Shown piece by piece: positions 23,173 through 30,930 of a stretch of 34,060 nt of DNA (position 1 is its first letter; each line of letters opens with the position of its first letter). The notes below the pieces were generated by a model that made no database searches, was not told the origin of the DNA, and saw only the letters and a program-made list of their open reading frames with translations. This DNA is from Faecousia sp. GTDB lineage: Bacteria; Bacillota; Clostridia; Oscillospirales; Oscillospiraceae. Location: assembly GCA_029257715.1 (NCBI GenBank), contig JARIAT010000090.1, positions 1 through 34,060 of the forward strand, written 5' to 3'. Position numbers and translations under genes: made by a program.

Positions 23173-23793
23173 ATGTGCAATCAACTGATTATAACCTTGG
23201 GCCGAGAATTCGGCAGCGGCGGACACGAAATCGCCCGTCGACTGGCAGAACGTTTTGATCTGCCGCTTTTGGAGGAAAATATTCTTCATAAAGTTGCAGA
23301 GGAGAAAGGAATGGATAAGGGCGCCGTAGGATTATACGATGAGAAACCGAAGCTCCACGGCGTGTATCGGACTGTCCACGGATTCAATAATTCGCCGGAG
23401 AATGTGGTTGCGCATATGCAGTTTGAGCATATGAAAGAATTGGCCGAAGCAGGAAAATCCTTTCTTGTGGTAGGTCGGTGCGGAGAAGAAGTTTTGAAAG
23501 ATTATGATTGCATGGTTTCTATTTTTGTGCTTGCGGACCAGGAGTTTAAGATCCAGAGAATTATGGAACGTGAAAGCATCAGCTATGAGGATGCACTGCT
23601 CCTGATGGATCGCAAGAATCGGAGTCGTAAGCTTTATCATAACCAGTACTGCAAAGGGAAGTGGGGCGATTCCAGAAACTACGAAATTTCCATTAACAGC
23701 TCCAAACTTGGAATCGAAGGAACCACCGATTTGCTGGAACGCTATATCCGTGCGAGAATGGAAGAAGAAAAACAGAGCCCCTGTAAAAACTAA
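23173..23793 (+). CDS. AAA_26 / cytidylate kinase-like family protein (paralogue 2)
   Basis: A 206-residue member of the same family as the gene at 612-1214. It begins NQLIITLGREFGSGGHEIAR; like its paralogue it lacks the Walker lysine in the loop. FLVVGRCGEEVLKDY and INSSKLGIEG match the equivalent segments of the first copy. AAGGAGG lies 6-7 bp upstream of the start. It follows the ion transporter by 42 bp, so the two may be one operon. Its biochemical role is not established. Confidence 0.85.
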   Translation: MCNQLIITLGREFGSGGHEIARRLAERFDLPLLEENILHKVAEEKGMDKGAVGLYDEKPKLHGVYRTVHGFNNSPENVVAHMQFEHMKELAEAGKSFLVVGRCGEEVLKDYDCMVSIFVLADQEFKIQRIMERESISYEDALLLMDRKNRSRKLYHNQYCKGKWGDSRNYEISINSSKLGIEGTTDLLERYIRARMEEEKQSPCKN

Positions 23794-23886
23794 GATCAGA
23801 TCTATGCCTTGTCGGTTACCTTCTGCTGTATGAAAAATTACGCAATAGCTCACAATTCTCAAATCGGAAGCATTGGAGGATATGAT

Positions 23887-24288
23887 ATGGAAATCAGGGA
23901 GTATCAGACATATAATGAGCAGGAAATTTTGGACTTATATCAGAGTGTGGGATGGACAGCTTATACAGATGAACCTGAAACGCTGAAACAAGGTTTTCTC
24001 AATTCCCTTCTTACGCTAGCTGCGTATGATCGGGGAAAATTGCTCGGGGTTATCCGAACCGTAGGTGACGGAAGAACCATCGTGTTTATTCAGGATGTTC
24101 TTGTTTTGCCGGAACATCAGAGAAATGGTGTTGGAGCGGCACTTGTCAAGGCTGTGCTCAAGCAGTTTCAGAATGTTCGACAGATTACTTTGATAACGGA
24201 TTATACACCGAAAACTGTTGCTTTTTATAAATCTTTGGGGTTTGTATCAATGGAGCAGATCGGCTGCTGCGCATTTACAAGGATTTAA
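23887..24288 (+). CDS. GNAT-family N-acetyltransferase
   Basis: A 133-residue acetyltransferase that would transfer acetyl from acetyl-CoA to an amine. Motif A is present as VLPEHQRNGVGAALV (acetyl-CoA pyrophosphate loop Q-R-x-G-x-G), preceded by strand VFIQDVLV and followed by the C-terminal FYKSLGFVSMEQ. I place the start at 23887 (MEIREYQTYNE) because GGAGG lies at 23875-23879; the longer open frame upstream lacks a ribosome site. The acceptor is unknown. A strong terminator follows. Confidence 0.9.
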   Translation: MEIREYQTYNEQEILDLYQSVGWTAYTDEPETLKQGFLNSLLTLAAYDRGKLLGVIRTVGDGRTIVFIQDVLVLPEHQRNGVGAALVKAVLKQFQNVRQITLITDYTPKTVAFYKSLGFVSMEQIGCCAFTRI

Positions 24289-24297
24289 CAAGTTAAT

Positions 24298-24340
24298 CAT
24301 TCAGGGCCGCTGATTTACGTCAGCGGCCCTGAATGATTTT
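24298..24340 (+). terminator. Strong terminator after the GNAT gene
   Basis: TCATTCAGGGCCGCTGA (24298-24314) pairs without mismatch with TCAGCGGCCCTGAATGA (24320-24336) over a 5-nt loop, ending in TTTT. It marks the left border of the phage-derived cassette. A weaker hairpin, AATTGC/GCAATT with a T run, sits at 24398-24422. Confidence 0.9.
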
Positions 24341-24510
24341 ATAGAGAGGAACAATATCGTAAGAATATCCAGCCGCCATTTCTTCTGTTTTCTGCTTAAT
24401 TGCACCCATCAGAGCAATTTTTCCCCTTTTGGATTGTAGAGATGAAAGGAGCTGTTATTCTACATGGTTCAAAACAAGAAACATATTTATATCGAAATGG
24501 AGGAAAATCA

Positions 24511-26394
24511 ATGCTTTTACTAGAATTGGGACAGCATGGACTTTGGCAATGGAATACAAATCAGCGGATCGTGATAGATGATGAAAGCGTCGAGGTTGTC
24601 AGTTTCAGCACCAATGGCGTGGACGCAGTACGCAGAGAAGTCTATCGGGACGGTGAAACGCGATATGCGGATATTCCGAATAAACTGCTGCAAACAGATG
24701 GTAATCTCTATGTCTACGCCCATCGCATGGATCAGGAGAGATTTACAACCATGCTGGAGTCGGTATTTCTGATCCATGGTCAGCCAAAACCACCGGATTA
24801 TATTGATAATTCTCCGGATGAAGTCCTGATTTGGCGTGATCTGGAAGAACAGGTTTGGCAAAATGCTGCAAAAGCAGCGGCAAGTGCGACAAAAGCAAAA
24901 GTAAGCTTATTAAATGCGCAGAAAAGCGAAGCAGAATCCACAGCTCAGGCGCAGGAGGCGGCAGGACATGCCGGAGCAGCGGCTGAATCTGCCAAGACTG
25001 CAACGGCACAGGCAAGCGCCGCAGAACAGCATGCGTCCGCTGCCAAGCTCTCGGAAACCAATGCCGCAAAGTCTGCTCAAGAGGCGCAGAAAGCCGCCGA
25101 AGCCCTTCCTACGGATAAATCACTTTCCGTAAGTGACAAGGCGGCAGACGCAAAAGTCACAGGCGGAAAACTGGAAAAAGCATCGTATGATTCTGCCAGA
25201 AACAGCAGAGAAATTCAGGGACTGAAAAGCAAAGTCTATCTCAAAACTCCTACCATCAATCAATATGATTGGAACCGAAGCGATGACGTGAACTTTGTTC
25301 CTTATATGGATAAAGCACAGAAGTATGTTGTGCCGGCCGCAAGCATTAACAGTGTGGTGGTTCCTGTGCGTGGAGGGGAAAGGATCAGTGTTGAGCGGAT
25401 AGCAGGAGAACGCTTTACCATCACACAGATGGCAGTCTATCCGGCAAGCAGAGCGCCGTATTTGGTTACACAGGATTTTCACAAAAAGACAAAGGCAACC
25501 GTTGCGGTTGAGGCAGACGCAAAGTATCTGCTTATCACGCTGCGGCACACCAGTGACAGTTTTTCCATCGATGATGTGAAGCGGAGTGTTAAGGTATACG
25601 ACGGATCGGAATGGGTCCCAGAGGGGGATACAAAGCTTGATGACCTTTACAAAAAGGTCCTTGCGCTGGAAAGTAAAACCTATCTGGAAAAAATCCCTGC
25701 TTACGCCATGTCTGCATTGGCATATAAGCCGCTGGGGGTGCTGAGCAAAGGCTATATCTGTCTTTCCTGCGACGATGGAGACAATACACTGGCGACATAC
25801 ACCATCCCGATGCTGAAGCAGAAAAATGTCCCCTGCACCTTTGGTCTTATGAGCGATTCCAAGGTGATGGGGAATCCGGAGTATGTTTCGCTTGTCAAGG
25901 ATATGGTGGCAAATCACAAATGTTCCGTTGCGCAGCATGGACGGGATAGCTTCACATCCTATTCGGAAACGCAGCTCGTATCATTTCTGGATTCGGAGCG
26001 GGAGAAATTCAAACAGCAGGGCATTGAAACAGAAGGGGCAATTTGTCCGAATCACGACTACAATGACCTTGTGAGTGCTGTTGTCGGTGGAAAATACGGG
26101 GTTGTCTGCACCGGTGGAACGAACAAACCTGTGTATTATTCTCGCTACACGTTGGGGCCTCGCTCCAATCTGTATGCCCTGTATCGAGCCTCTGTCCAGT
26201 CGATTCCACTGGAACAGCTGAAGACCGCCATTGATCTGGCTTACACGAACCATTATATTTATATGCCGTTCTGGCACGATAACGCATTTGCATCTGATCC
26301 AAGTCAGCAGCAAAAGCTTGAGGCGATGATTGATTACGCCAAGCAGAAGGGAATCGCATTCTGCACGGTGGGAGAGATCGGAAAGCTGCTGTAA
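24511..26394 (+). CDS. Phage tail-fibre-like protein with C-terminal polysaccharide deacetylase (NodB-like) domain
   Basis: A 627-residue protein in three parts. The N-terminal about 115 residues (MLLLELGQHGLWQWNTNQR) look like a phage tail or baseplate attachment domain. Residues about 120-210 form an Ala-rich heptad coiled coil (NAAKAAASATKAKVS and onwards) typical of trimeric tail fibres. From about residue 410 a NodB-like fold begins with GYICLSCDDGDN (metal Asp pair), then AQHGRDSF and PNHDY. Such a domain would remove acetyl or acyl groups from host surface glycans. The start at 24511 has GGAGG at 24499-24503; the open frame extends further upstream without a ribosome site. It is followed 17 bp later by the endolysin, so the set is an adsorption-lysis module. 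Catalytic completeness is uncertain, since the usual H-x3-H motif is not clear. Confidence 0.75.
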   Translation: MLLLELGQHGLWQWNTNQRIVIDDESVEVVSFSTNGVDAVRREVYRDGETRYADIPNKLLQTDGNLYVYAHRMDQERFTTMLESVFLIHGQPKPPDYIDNSPDEVLIWRDLEEQVWQNAAKAAASATKAKVSLLNAQKSEAESTAQAQEAAGHAGAAAESAKTATAQASAAEQHASAAKLSETNAAKSAQEAQKAAEALPTDKSLSVSDKAADAKVTGGKLEKASYDSARNSREIQGLKSKVYLKTPTINQYDWNRSDDVNFVPYMDKAQKYVVPAASINSVVVPVRGGERISVERIAGERFTITQMAVYPASRAPYLVTQDFHKKTKATVAVEADAKYLLITLRHTSDSFSIDDVKRSVKVYDGSEWVPEGDTKLDDLYKKVLALESKTYLEKIPAYAMSALAYKPLGVLSKGYICLSCDDGDNTLATYTIPMLKQKNVPCTFGLMSDSKVMGNPEYVSLVKDMVANHKCSVAQHGRDSFTSYSETQLVSFLDSEREKFKQQGIETEGAICPNHDYNDLVSAVVGGKYGVVCTGGTNKPVYYSRYTLGPRSNLYALYRASVQSIPLEQLKTAIDLAYTNHYIYMPFWHDNAFASDPSQQQKLEAMIDYAKQKGIAFCTVGEIGKLL

Positions 26395-26411
26395 AGCGTA
26401 AGGAGGGAACT

Positions 26412-27542
26412 ATGGCATTTAAAATCGCTTATGGCGCAGGACACAACAAGTATACGGATGGAAAACGAGTGGCAAAGGAATTTGACCCCAAAGAAACCAG
26501 AGAATGGTTTCTGAACGATCAGGTTGCAAGAGCCTTTGCTGATGCCGCCGGAGAATATGAAGATGTGGAAATTCTTCGTGTGGACGATCCGGAAGGGGAG
26601 GCGGAAGTTAGTCTTTCCGGCCGCTGCCGTGACGCCAATCGATTCGGCGCAGATTTTTTCCTCGCAATTCACCACGATGCGGCAGGCAGGGTATTCAGCG
26701 GGGGCGGCATTACCGCTCACATTATTGCAAAAGGCGGCAAGGCAGAAGCATACCAGAAATCTATTTATGAGTCGGTTATTGCCGCCGGCGGCATTCAGGG
26801 AAACCGCTCCAATCCGTATCCGGTCAGCAATTTCTATGTTCTGCGCAATACCAATGCTCCGGCGGTATTGATGGAATACGGATTCATGGACAGCCGTGTG
26901 GATGCGCCCATCATCCTGAATCCGGCGTATTCTCGAAAAGTGGCGTTTGCTACCATGGAAGGAATTGCAAAGGTTGCCGGACTGAAGAAAAAGGTTTCTC
27001 ACGGGTGGAAGAAGAATTCCACCGGATGGTGGTACGAATATCCTGACGGAGCTTATATCACGGATGCGTGGAAGTGGATCAACGGATATTGGTATCGTTT
27101 TGGCCCCACCGGATATATGCTCACCGGATGGCAGTATGTCAATGAGAAATGGTACTATATGGACTCGTCCGGTCACATGCTGACGGGCTGGCAGCTCGTT
27201 GATGGAAAGTGGTACTATCTCTATGAGGACGGTCACATGGCATCCGGAGAGACTACCCCAGACGGCTGCTACGTCAACAACTCCGGCGTGTGGGAAAAGC
27301 CGGAATGGAAAGCCAAAACCAAATGGTGGTACCGTCACGCAGACGGCAGCTACTCCAAAAATACCTTTGAGCAGATCAGCGGAAAGTGGTACTACTTTGA
27401 CGCAGAGGGCTACATGGTCACAGGTTGGCAGTATCTCAATGAGAAGTGGTATTACTTCTATGAAGATGGCCATATGGCGGCAGATGAAACCACACCCGAT
27501 GGTTACACCGTTGACGGCTCCGGTGTGTGGGAAAAACCGTAA
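26412..27542 (+). CDS. Phage endolysin: N-acetylmuramoyl-L-alanine amidase with cell-wall-binding repeats
   Basis: A 376-residue lysin. The N-terminal Amidase_3 domain (1-190) has the zinc ligands in GAGHN, the Glu of VAKEFDPKE, the His in AIHHDA, and the catalytic Glu in VLMEYGF; it cuts the bond between N-acetylmuramic acid and the L-Ala of the peptide stem. The C-terminal half (about 200-376; bases 27000-27540) has about seven choline-binding-type repeats of the form TGWQ-x-(I/V)-(N/D)-x-KWYY-(x)5-G-x-M, each about 20 residues long, for wall attachment. There is no signal peptide, in line with export through the adjacent holin. AAGGAGGG lies 4 bp upstream of the start. Repeat DNA is similar between copies, pointing to internal duplication. 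Confidence 0.93.
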   Translation: MAFKIAYGAGHNKYTDGKRVAKEFDPKETREWFLNDQVARAFADAAGEYEDVEILRVDDPEGEAEVSLSGRCRDANRFGADFFLAIHHDAAGRVFSGGGITAHIIAKGGKAEAYQKSIYESVIAAGGIQGNRSNPYPVSNFYVLRNTNAPAVLMEYGFMDSRVDAPIILNPAYSRKVAFATMEGIAKVAGLKKKVSHGWKKNSTGWWYEYPDGAYITDAWKWINGYWYRFGPTGYMLTGWQYVNEKWYYMDSSGHMLTGWQLVDGKWYYLYEDGHMASGETTPDGCYVNNSGVWEKPEWKAKTKWWYRHADGSYSKNTFEQISGKWYYFDAEGYMVTGWQYLNEKWYYFYEDGHMAADETTPDGYTVDGSGVWEKP

Positions 27543-27573
27543 TCAGAAGAAAATCTACAAAGGAGATATTTAC

Positions 27574-28050
27574 ATGAATGAAAATTTAACGGCAATCAAG
27601 GCGGCAATTGTGGCAGTATGCTCGGCATTTGCCTCATTTCTGGGCTGGAAGGGGATTATGGCACTGGTCTGGTTTGCGGCTATGGCTCTGGATTATCTCT
27701 CCGGCACCATGGCGGCCTGTAAGGAGGGAAACTGGTCCAGTGCGACAGCCAGATCCGGCCTGTGGCACAAGGGCGGAATGATTCTGGTGGTAGTGGTAGC
27801 GGCTATTGCAGACGGCGTGATGGTGGTCATCTGCGGCAACATCCCGGTGCTTGGCATGGAATGGCCGGGACTGATCTTTCCGTTGGTTCTTGCGTGGTAC
27901 ATCATTACAGAGCTGGGCTCTATCCTTGAAAATGCTGTCAAGATGGGGGCGAATGTTCCCAGCTGGCTTGTGCGTCTGCTGAAAGCCGGTCTCAAGGCCG
28001 TGGACACCGCCGGTGATACCACGGTCAGTGATCCCGATGACAACGAATAA
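27574..28050 (+). CDS. Phage holin family protein
   Basis: A 158-residue small membrane protein of the toxin-secretion/phage-lysis holin type (phage_holin_4). It has about four hydrophobic segments: IVAVCSAFASFLGWKGIMALVW, GMILVVVVAAIADGVMVVI, WPGLIFPLVLAWYIITELGSI and the one between. The conserved MALDYLSGTMAA and the ITELGSILENAVKMG segments are typical. It forms membrane holes that let the endolysin reach the wall. AAGGAG lies at 27560-27565; the longer open frame upstream runs in a different frame through the endolysin gene and is not used. It is the last gene of the phage cassette, before a terminator at 28062. Confidence 0.93.
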   Translation: MNENLTAIKAAIVAVCSAFASFLGWKGIMALVWFAAMALDYLSGTMAACKEGNWSSATARSGLWHKGGMILVVVVAAIADGVMVVICGNIPVLGMEWPGLIFPLVLAWYIITELGSILENAVKMGANVPSWLVRLLKAGLKAVDTAGDTTVSDPDDNE

Positions 28051-28061
28051 CGCATGAAGAA

Positions 28062-28097
28062 ACCCCTCCTCGGTTCAATCCGGGGAGGGGTGTTTTT
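28062..28097 (+). terminator. Terminator at the end of the phage cassette
   Basis: ACCCCTCCTCGG / CCGGGGAGGGGT stem (one mismatch) with TTCAAT loop, followed by GTTTTT. Confidence 0.88.
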
Positions 28098-28132
28098 CAT
28101 TAGCAATTTCGTTAGCAATTTGCCTTGCGCGT
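28098..28132. repeat. Triple GTTAGCAA-type repeat next to ssrA
   Basis: TTAGCAATTTC, GTTAGCAATTTGCC and GTTAGCAAAAATG occur in close succession between the phage terminator and the tmRNA gene. The repeated TTAGCAA core resembles recombinase arm or core sites, fitting the end of an integrated element, but this is inference. Confidence 0.45.
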
Positions 28133-28261
28133 TAGCAAAAATGCTTTAATATGAGAAAAGCTAGTTTCATCAATCAGAAAAGAAAAGTTCGTATTTCTAT
28201 AATAATACAGTTAAATGCAAAAGAAAATCGCTCAAAATATACATCCTGAGCGATTTCGTTA

Positions 28262-28610
28262 TGGTGGAGCCGAGGGGAATCGAACCCCTGTCCGAAAGCA
28301 ACTTGGAAAGAACTTCTCCGGGTGCAGTTTGTTATTTACATTCCCTCATCCGGACGGAAACAAACATCCTGCCGGAATCAGTAGCTTCATTATTCATGGT
28401 ACGCGCAAAGCTTTGCGTACGCACGTGCTCCACTCAAATCACACCCGAGCCCGGCTCGTGGACCTTCCGGGGCGGATGGGCGCCTAATTAGGCAGCCAGG
28501 GCAACAGTATTGTTGTCAGTTAAATTTAAAAAAGTACCCGTTTTATCGTGGTCAGGCGCCACGACCCGCTATTCCAGCCTCACTACCCCCGTCGAAACCA
28601 GTACGGCCCC
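28262..28610 (-). ncRNA. ssrA: tmRNA (transfer-messenger RNA)
   Basis: On the minus strand the RNA starts GGGGCCGTACTGGTTTCGAC (28610 downward) and ends GTTCGATTCCCCTCGGCTCC plus ACCA (to 28262). The ends pair as a 7-bp acceptor stem with one G-U; the T arm and the encoded CCA are present. The tag reading frame ends in codons for DNNTVALAA followed by TAA (about 28505-28480), so the degradation tag ends in the usual LAA. The RNA rescues stalled ribosomes with SmpB, whose gene lies two genes upstream on the same strand. The length of 349 nt is normal for one-piece tmRNA. A mature 5' end made by RNase P from a smpB-ppi-ssrA transcript is possible. Confidence 0.97.
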
Positions 28611-28634
28611 ATATATAAGGAGATGAAGGTGGAG

Positions 28635-28661
28635 ATCTGGGGTGCTTTAAACACCCCAGAT
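28635..28661 (-). terminator. Hairpin between the cyclophilin gene and ssrA
   Basis: ATCTGGGGTG pairs perfectly with CACCCCAGAT over a 7-nt loop. No T run follows on the minus strand, so it may be a processing or partial termination hairpin and not a full terminator. Confidence 0.55.
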
Positions 28662-28679
28662 ATATTCATTCATACCGAA

Positions 28680-29216
28680 TTAGTACCGACCGTAAGGATC
28701 GGGGAGCTTGTTGGGCTCCGGATAAGTTTCACCATGGGTATCAACTTCGATAGATGCAATCTTCTGCTCGATGACAGGACGATCTCCGGGGCCGACCTTT
28801 GTAGCGGCAATTGCATCTACAACGTCCATCCCCTCGATAACCTTACCAAATGCAGCATACTGACCATCAAGATGCTTTGCGGTATCGTGCATGATAAAGA
28901 ACTGAGAACCTGCGGAGTTGGGGGACTGGCTGCGAGCCATAGAGAGGACACCTCTCTTGTGACGAAGCTCATTCTTAACACCATTGTAGAAGAACTCACC
29001 CTTAATGCAATAACCGGGACCGCCCATGCCGGTTCCATCAGGGCAGCCGCCCTGAATCATAAAACCAGAAATCACACGGTGAAAAATCAGGCCGTTATAA
29101 AAGCCGTGGTTTGCAAGATCAATAAAGTTATAGACGCTCTGGGGGGCAATCTCAGGATACAGCTCACCGGAAATCACACCGCCATTTTCCATCGTAATCT
29201 TAAAAGTAGGATTCAT
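28680..29216 (-). CDS. ppiB: Peptidyl-prolyl cis-trans isomerase, cyclophilin type
   Basis: A 178-residue cyclophilin that speeds cis-trans change at proline bonds. Conserved active-site segments are FHRVISGFMIQGG (catalytic Arg, Phe, Gln), GEF, SMARSQSPNSAGSQFFI and the late GKVIEGMDVVD. There is no signal peptide, so it is cytoplasmic. The ATG at 29216 (MNPTFKITMENGG) fits homologues; AAGGAG lies inside the end of smpB, 11 bases before it, and a TTG at 29222 with closer spacing is the alternative. Its start region overlaps the smpB stop (29219-29221), so both are on one transcript leading to ssrA. Confidence 0.95.
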   Translation of the reverse strand: MNPTFKITMENGGVISGELYPEIAPQSVYNFIDLANHGFYNGLIFHRVISGFMIQGGCPDGTGMGGPGYCIKGEFFYNGVKNELRHKRGVLSMARSQSPNSAGSQFFIMHDTAKHLDGQYAAFGKVIEGMDVVDAIAATKVGPGDRPVIEQKIASIEVDTHGETYPEPNKLPDPYGRY

Positions 29217-29218
29217 AA

Positions 29219-29692
29219 TCAATAACGCTCCTTCATTGCGCGGTCCATCTGACGTTTTGCATCACGCTCGGCCGCGGATTGTCTTTTGTCGTAGAGTTTC
29301 TTGCCTTTGCACAGGCCGATCTTTACCTTCACTCTGCTGCCTTTAAAATAGACACTCAGGGGAATGATAGAGTAGCCATCCTGCTTTACTTTGCCATACA
29401 GCCGCATAATTTCCCGTTTGTGCATCAGCAGCCGCCGAGGACGCCGGGGATCTTTGTTAAAGATATTGCCCTGCTCATAAGGGGAAATATGCATCTGGTT
29501 AATAAGAAGTTCGCCGTTTTTCACGCCGCACCAGCTATCTTTCAGATTCAGCGTGCCTTTCCGAATAGATTTGACTTCTGTACCGGAAAGCTCAATCCCG
29601 GCTTCAAACTCCTCTTCCACGAAATACTCATGATGGGCCTCCCGGTTTCGGGCCATCACACGAACGCTTTCTTTTTCCAGGGGACTCACCAC
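29219..29692 (-). CDS. smpB: SsrA-binding protein SmpB
   Basis: The tmRNA-binding partner for ribosome rescue. Signature segments are [60 protein letters not shown], and the basic C-terminal tail ending [17 protein letters not shown], which enters the mRNA channel. The start is uncertain: GTG at 29692 or 29689 overlaps the best ribosome site (AAGGTGGTGA, 29695-29686). A CTG at 29680 has good spacing, and ATG at 29656 would still keep the whole conserved core. A TATAAT lies just upstream on the minus strand (29718-29713). The gene is followed by ppiB and then ssrA. Confidence 0.95.
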   Translation of the reverse strand: MVSPLEKESVRVMARNREAHHEYFVEEEFEAGIELSGTEVKSIRKGTLNLKDSWCGVKNGELLINQMHISPYEQGNIFNKDPRRPRRLLMHKREIMRLYGKVKQDGYSIIPLSVYFKGSRVKVKIGLCKGKKLYDKRQSAAERDAKRQMDRAMKERY

Positions 29693-29735
29693 CTTTTGTA
29701 TTCTCGTACAATATTATATCACATCTGTCAAGAGG

Positions 29736-30404
29736 CTAGACAGGTGCGCCGAATAAAAACTGTGAGAAATCTTCCGTCGTATCAAATGCGTAGTCGCACC
29801 ATGTTTCCATGATCCGTGATATCTCGGGAATGTTTTTTCGCCCCCAACCGGCATATGCAATTTGGACGCCGGCTTTTTTGGCCATATCGCATCCGGGTTT
29901 CAGATCGTCAACCACCAGAAGCTCAGAGGGATTGAAGCCATAAACCTCCATGATTTTTTTCAGCGGATAAGCGTTTGGCTTGCGGTGGGGAGCCGGATCT
30001 TCCCATGAAAAAATCATATCAGGCTCTGTGTCAAAATGAACCTGATAATCCCGCAAAATGCTGCTGCGGCTCGAATGAGACACTACGCAGATTTTTCCGC
30101 CCATTTTCTGCTGACGGCGAATGATTTCCCGCATTCCGGGATAGGCCGGGGGAATATGTGTGGACGCATACTGCTTCCATAGCAGAAATTCCTCATCCAA
30201 TTCTTCATCTGAAAAATGGTAGATTTTTTGCAGCAGCTCCGTAAATCCGGGATCAAAGCACCATTTGGAAAACGTTTCATGGTTCATATAAGAACCGGGA
30301 CGAAACCGCTTCAGGGACAATAAAAAACAAGGATAATTGACACTGGACTCGCTCGCAACAACGGTGTCATCGTGATCGAGTACCAAACAGGGATAACGCA
30401 GCAT
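29736..30404 (-). CDS. HAD-superfamily hydrolase
   Basis: A 222-residue phosphatase-type HAD protein. Motif I is DHDDT at residues 10-14 (nucleophile D10, acid D12). The cap domain lies at about 20-90. Motif II is in CVVSHSS, motif III Lys is in the HRKPNAYPLKK segment, and motif IV is LLVVDDLKPG. The cap and motif pattern resemble phosphoglycolate/pyrophosphatase-like HADs, but the substrate cannot be named. ATG 30404 is used because TTGGAG lies 6 bases upstream; the TTG at 30416 is part of that ribosome site. It is oriented towards smpB but ends 44 bp before it. Confidence 0.9.
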   Translation of the reverse strand: MLRYPCLVLDHDDTVVASESSVNYPCFLLSLKRFRPGSYMNHETFSKWCFDPGFTELLQKIYHFSDEELDEEFLLWKQYASTHIPPAYPGMREIIRRQQKMGGKICVVSHSSRSSILRDYQVHFDTEPDMIFSWEDPAPHRKPNAYPLKKIMEVYGFNPSELLVVDDLKPGCDMAKKAGVQIAYAGWGRKNIPEISRIMETWCDYAFDTTEDFSQFLFGAPV

Positions 30405-30480
30405 AGAATTCTCCAATCATTGTTTTTCTTTTTCTAGATTGTAACAGATTTCTTTCTTTCACACAACCATAAAATCCCAC

Positions 30481-30509
30481 TTGATATTATCGAACGTATG
30501 TACTATAAT
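30481..30509 (+). promoter_or_regulatory. Promoter of the small protein gene
   Basis: TTGATA (30481-30486), 17-bp spacer, TATAAT (30504-30509): a near-consensus housekeeping promoter 29 bp before the start codon. Confidence 0.8.
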
Positions 30510-30537
30510 AACAAAAACAGCCGAAGGAGAGAAATAC

Positions 30538-30807
30538 ATGAACGAAATCAGCAGACCGGTAGATGTGATTTGCGTCTGCGATGCACGAGGAGAAATCCGC
30601 CCGCTTCGTATTCAGATGGAACAGGCAGATCAAAGTCATCTGAGAATCAATATTGATGAGATTTTGAGTAGTCGTGAAATTCAGCATGTAGGTGCTGAGT
30701 CTACAATTTATCTGTGTCGTGCAATGGTCCATGGACGGGAACAGATTTTTGAACTCAAATATCTAATCCGCAGTCATTCATGGAGACTGCTGCAGATGAT
30801 CTGTTGA
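30538..30807 (+). CDS. Small conserved-looking protein of unknown function
   Basis: An 89-residue soluble protein (MNEISRPVDVICVCDARGEI) that I do not recognise with certainty. It has alternating strands (VDVICVCDA, IRPLRIQME, STIYLCRAMV, QIFELKYLI) suggesting a small beta-barrel or beta-sheet fold, and a Trp-containing end (SHSWRLLQMIC). There is no signal peptide or membrane helix. The near-consensus promoter and AAGGAGA ribosome site (30524-30530) show it is a real gene. It stands alone between the HAD hydrolase (minus) and the NUDIX gene (plus). Confidence 0.75.
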   Translation: MNEISRPVDVICVCDARGEIRPLRIQMEQADQSHLRINIDEILSSREIQHVGAESTIYLCRAMVHGREQIFELKYLIRSHSWRLLQMIC

Positions 30808-30930
30808 GATTGATGGCAAGGGTTTTTAATTACTGATTCTTTTTACTGACTCTTTGATGAAATGACTATACTTCCGGAAGAAATGCCACTATAATAAAAC
30901 AAATGCTTCATATAAAAAGGAGAGCCGTAT

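Noticed and set aside
25120-25938. A 272-codon minus-strand open frame inside the tail-fibre gene
   Set aside because: It is antisense to a well-supported gene, Cys/His/Ile-rich without domain pattern, and has no ribosome site.
26334-27473. A 379-codon minus-strand open frame opposite the endolysin
   Set aside because: It mirrors the repeat-rich endolysin gene, giving false repeats in the antisense translation; the endolysin has all catalytic residues and a proper start.
26990-27540. Regular repeats that might suggest a CRISPR array or satellite
   Set aside because: They are in-frame cell-wall-binding repeats of the endolysin with variable sequence and no unique spacers.
24341-28261. A complete prophage
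   Set aside because: Only adsorption and lysis genes are present; no integrase, terminase, capsid, tail tube or repressor gene lies on either side.
28215-28491. Short plus-strand open frames over the tmRNA gene
   Set aside because: Antisense to ssrA; such frames are frequent false proteins in annotations.
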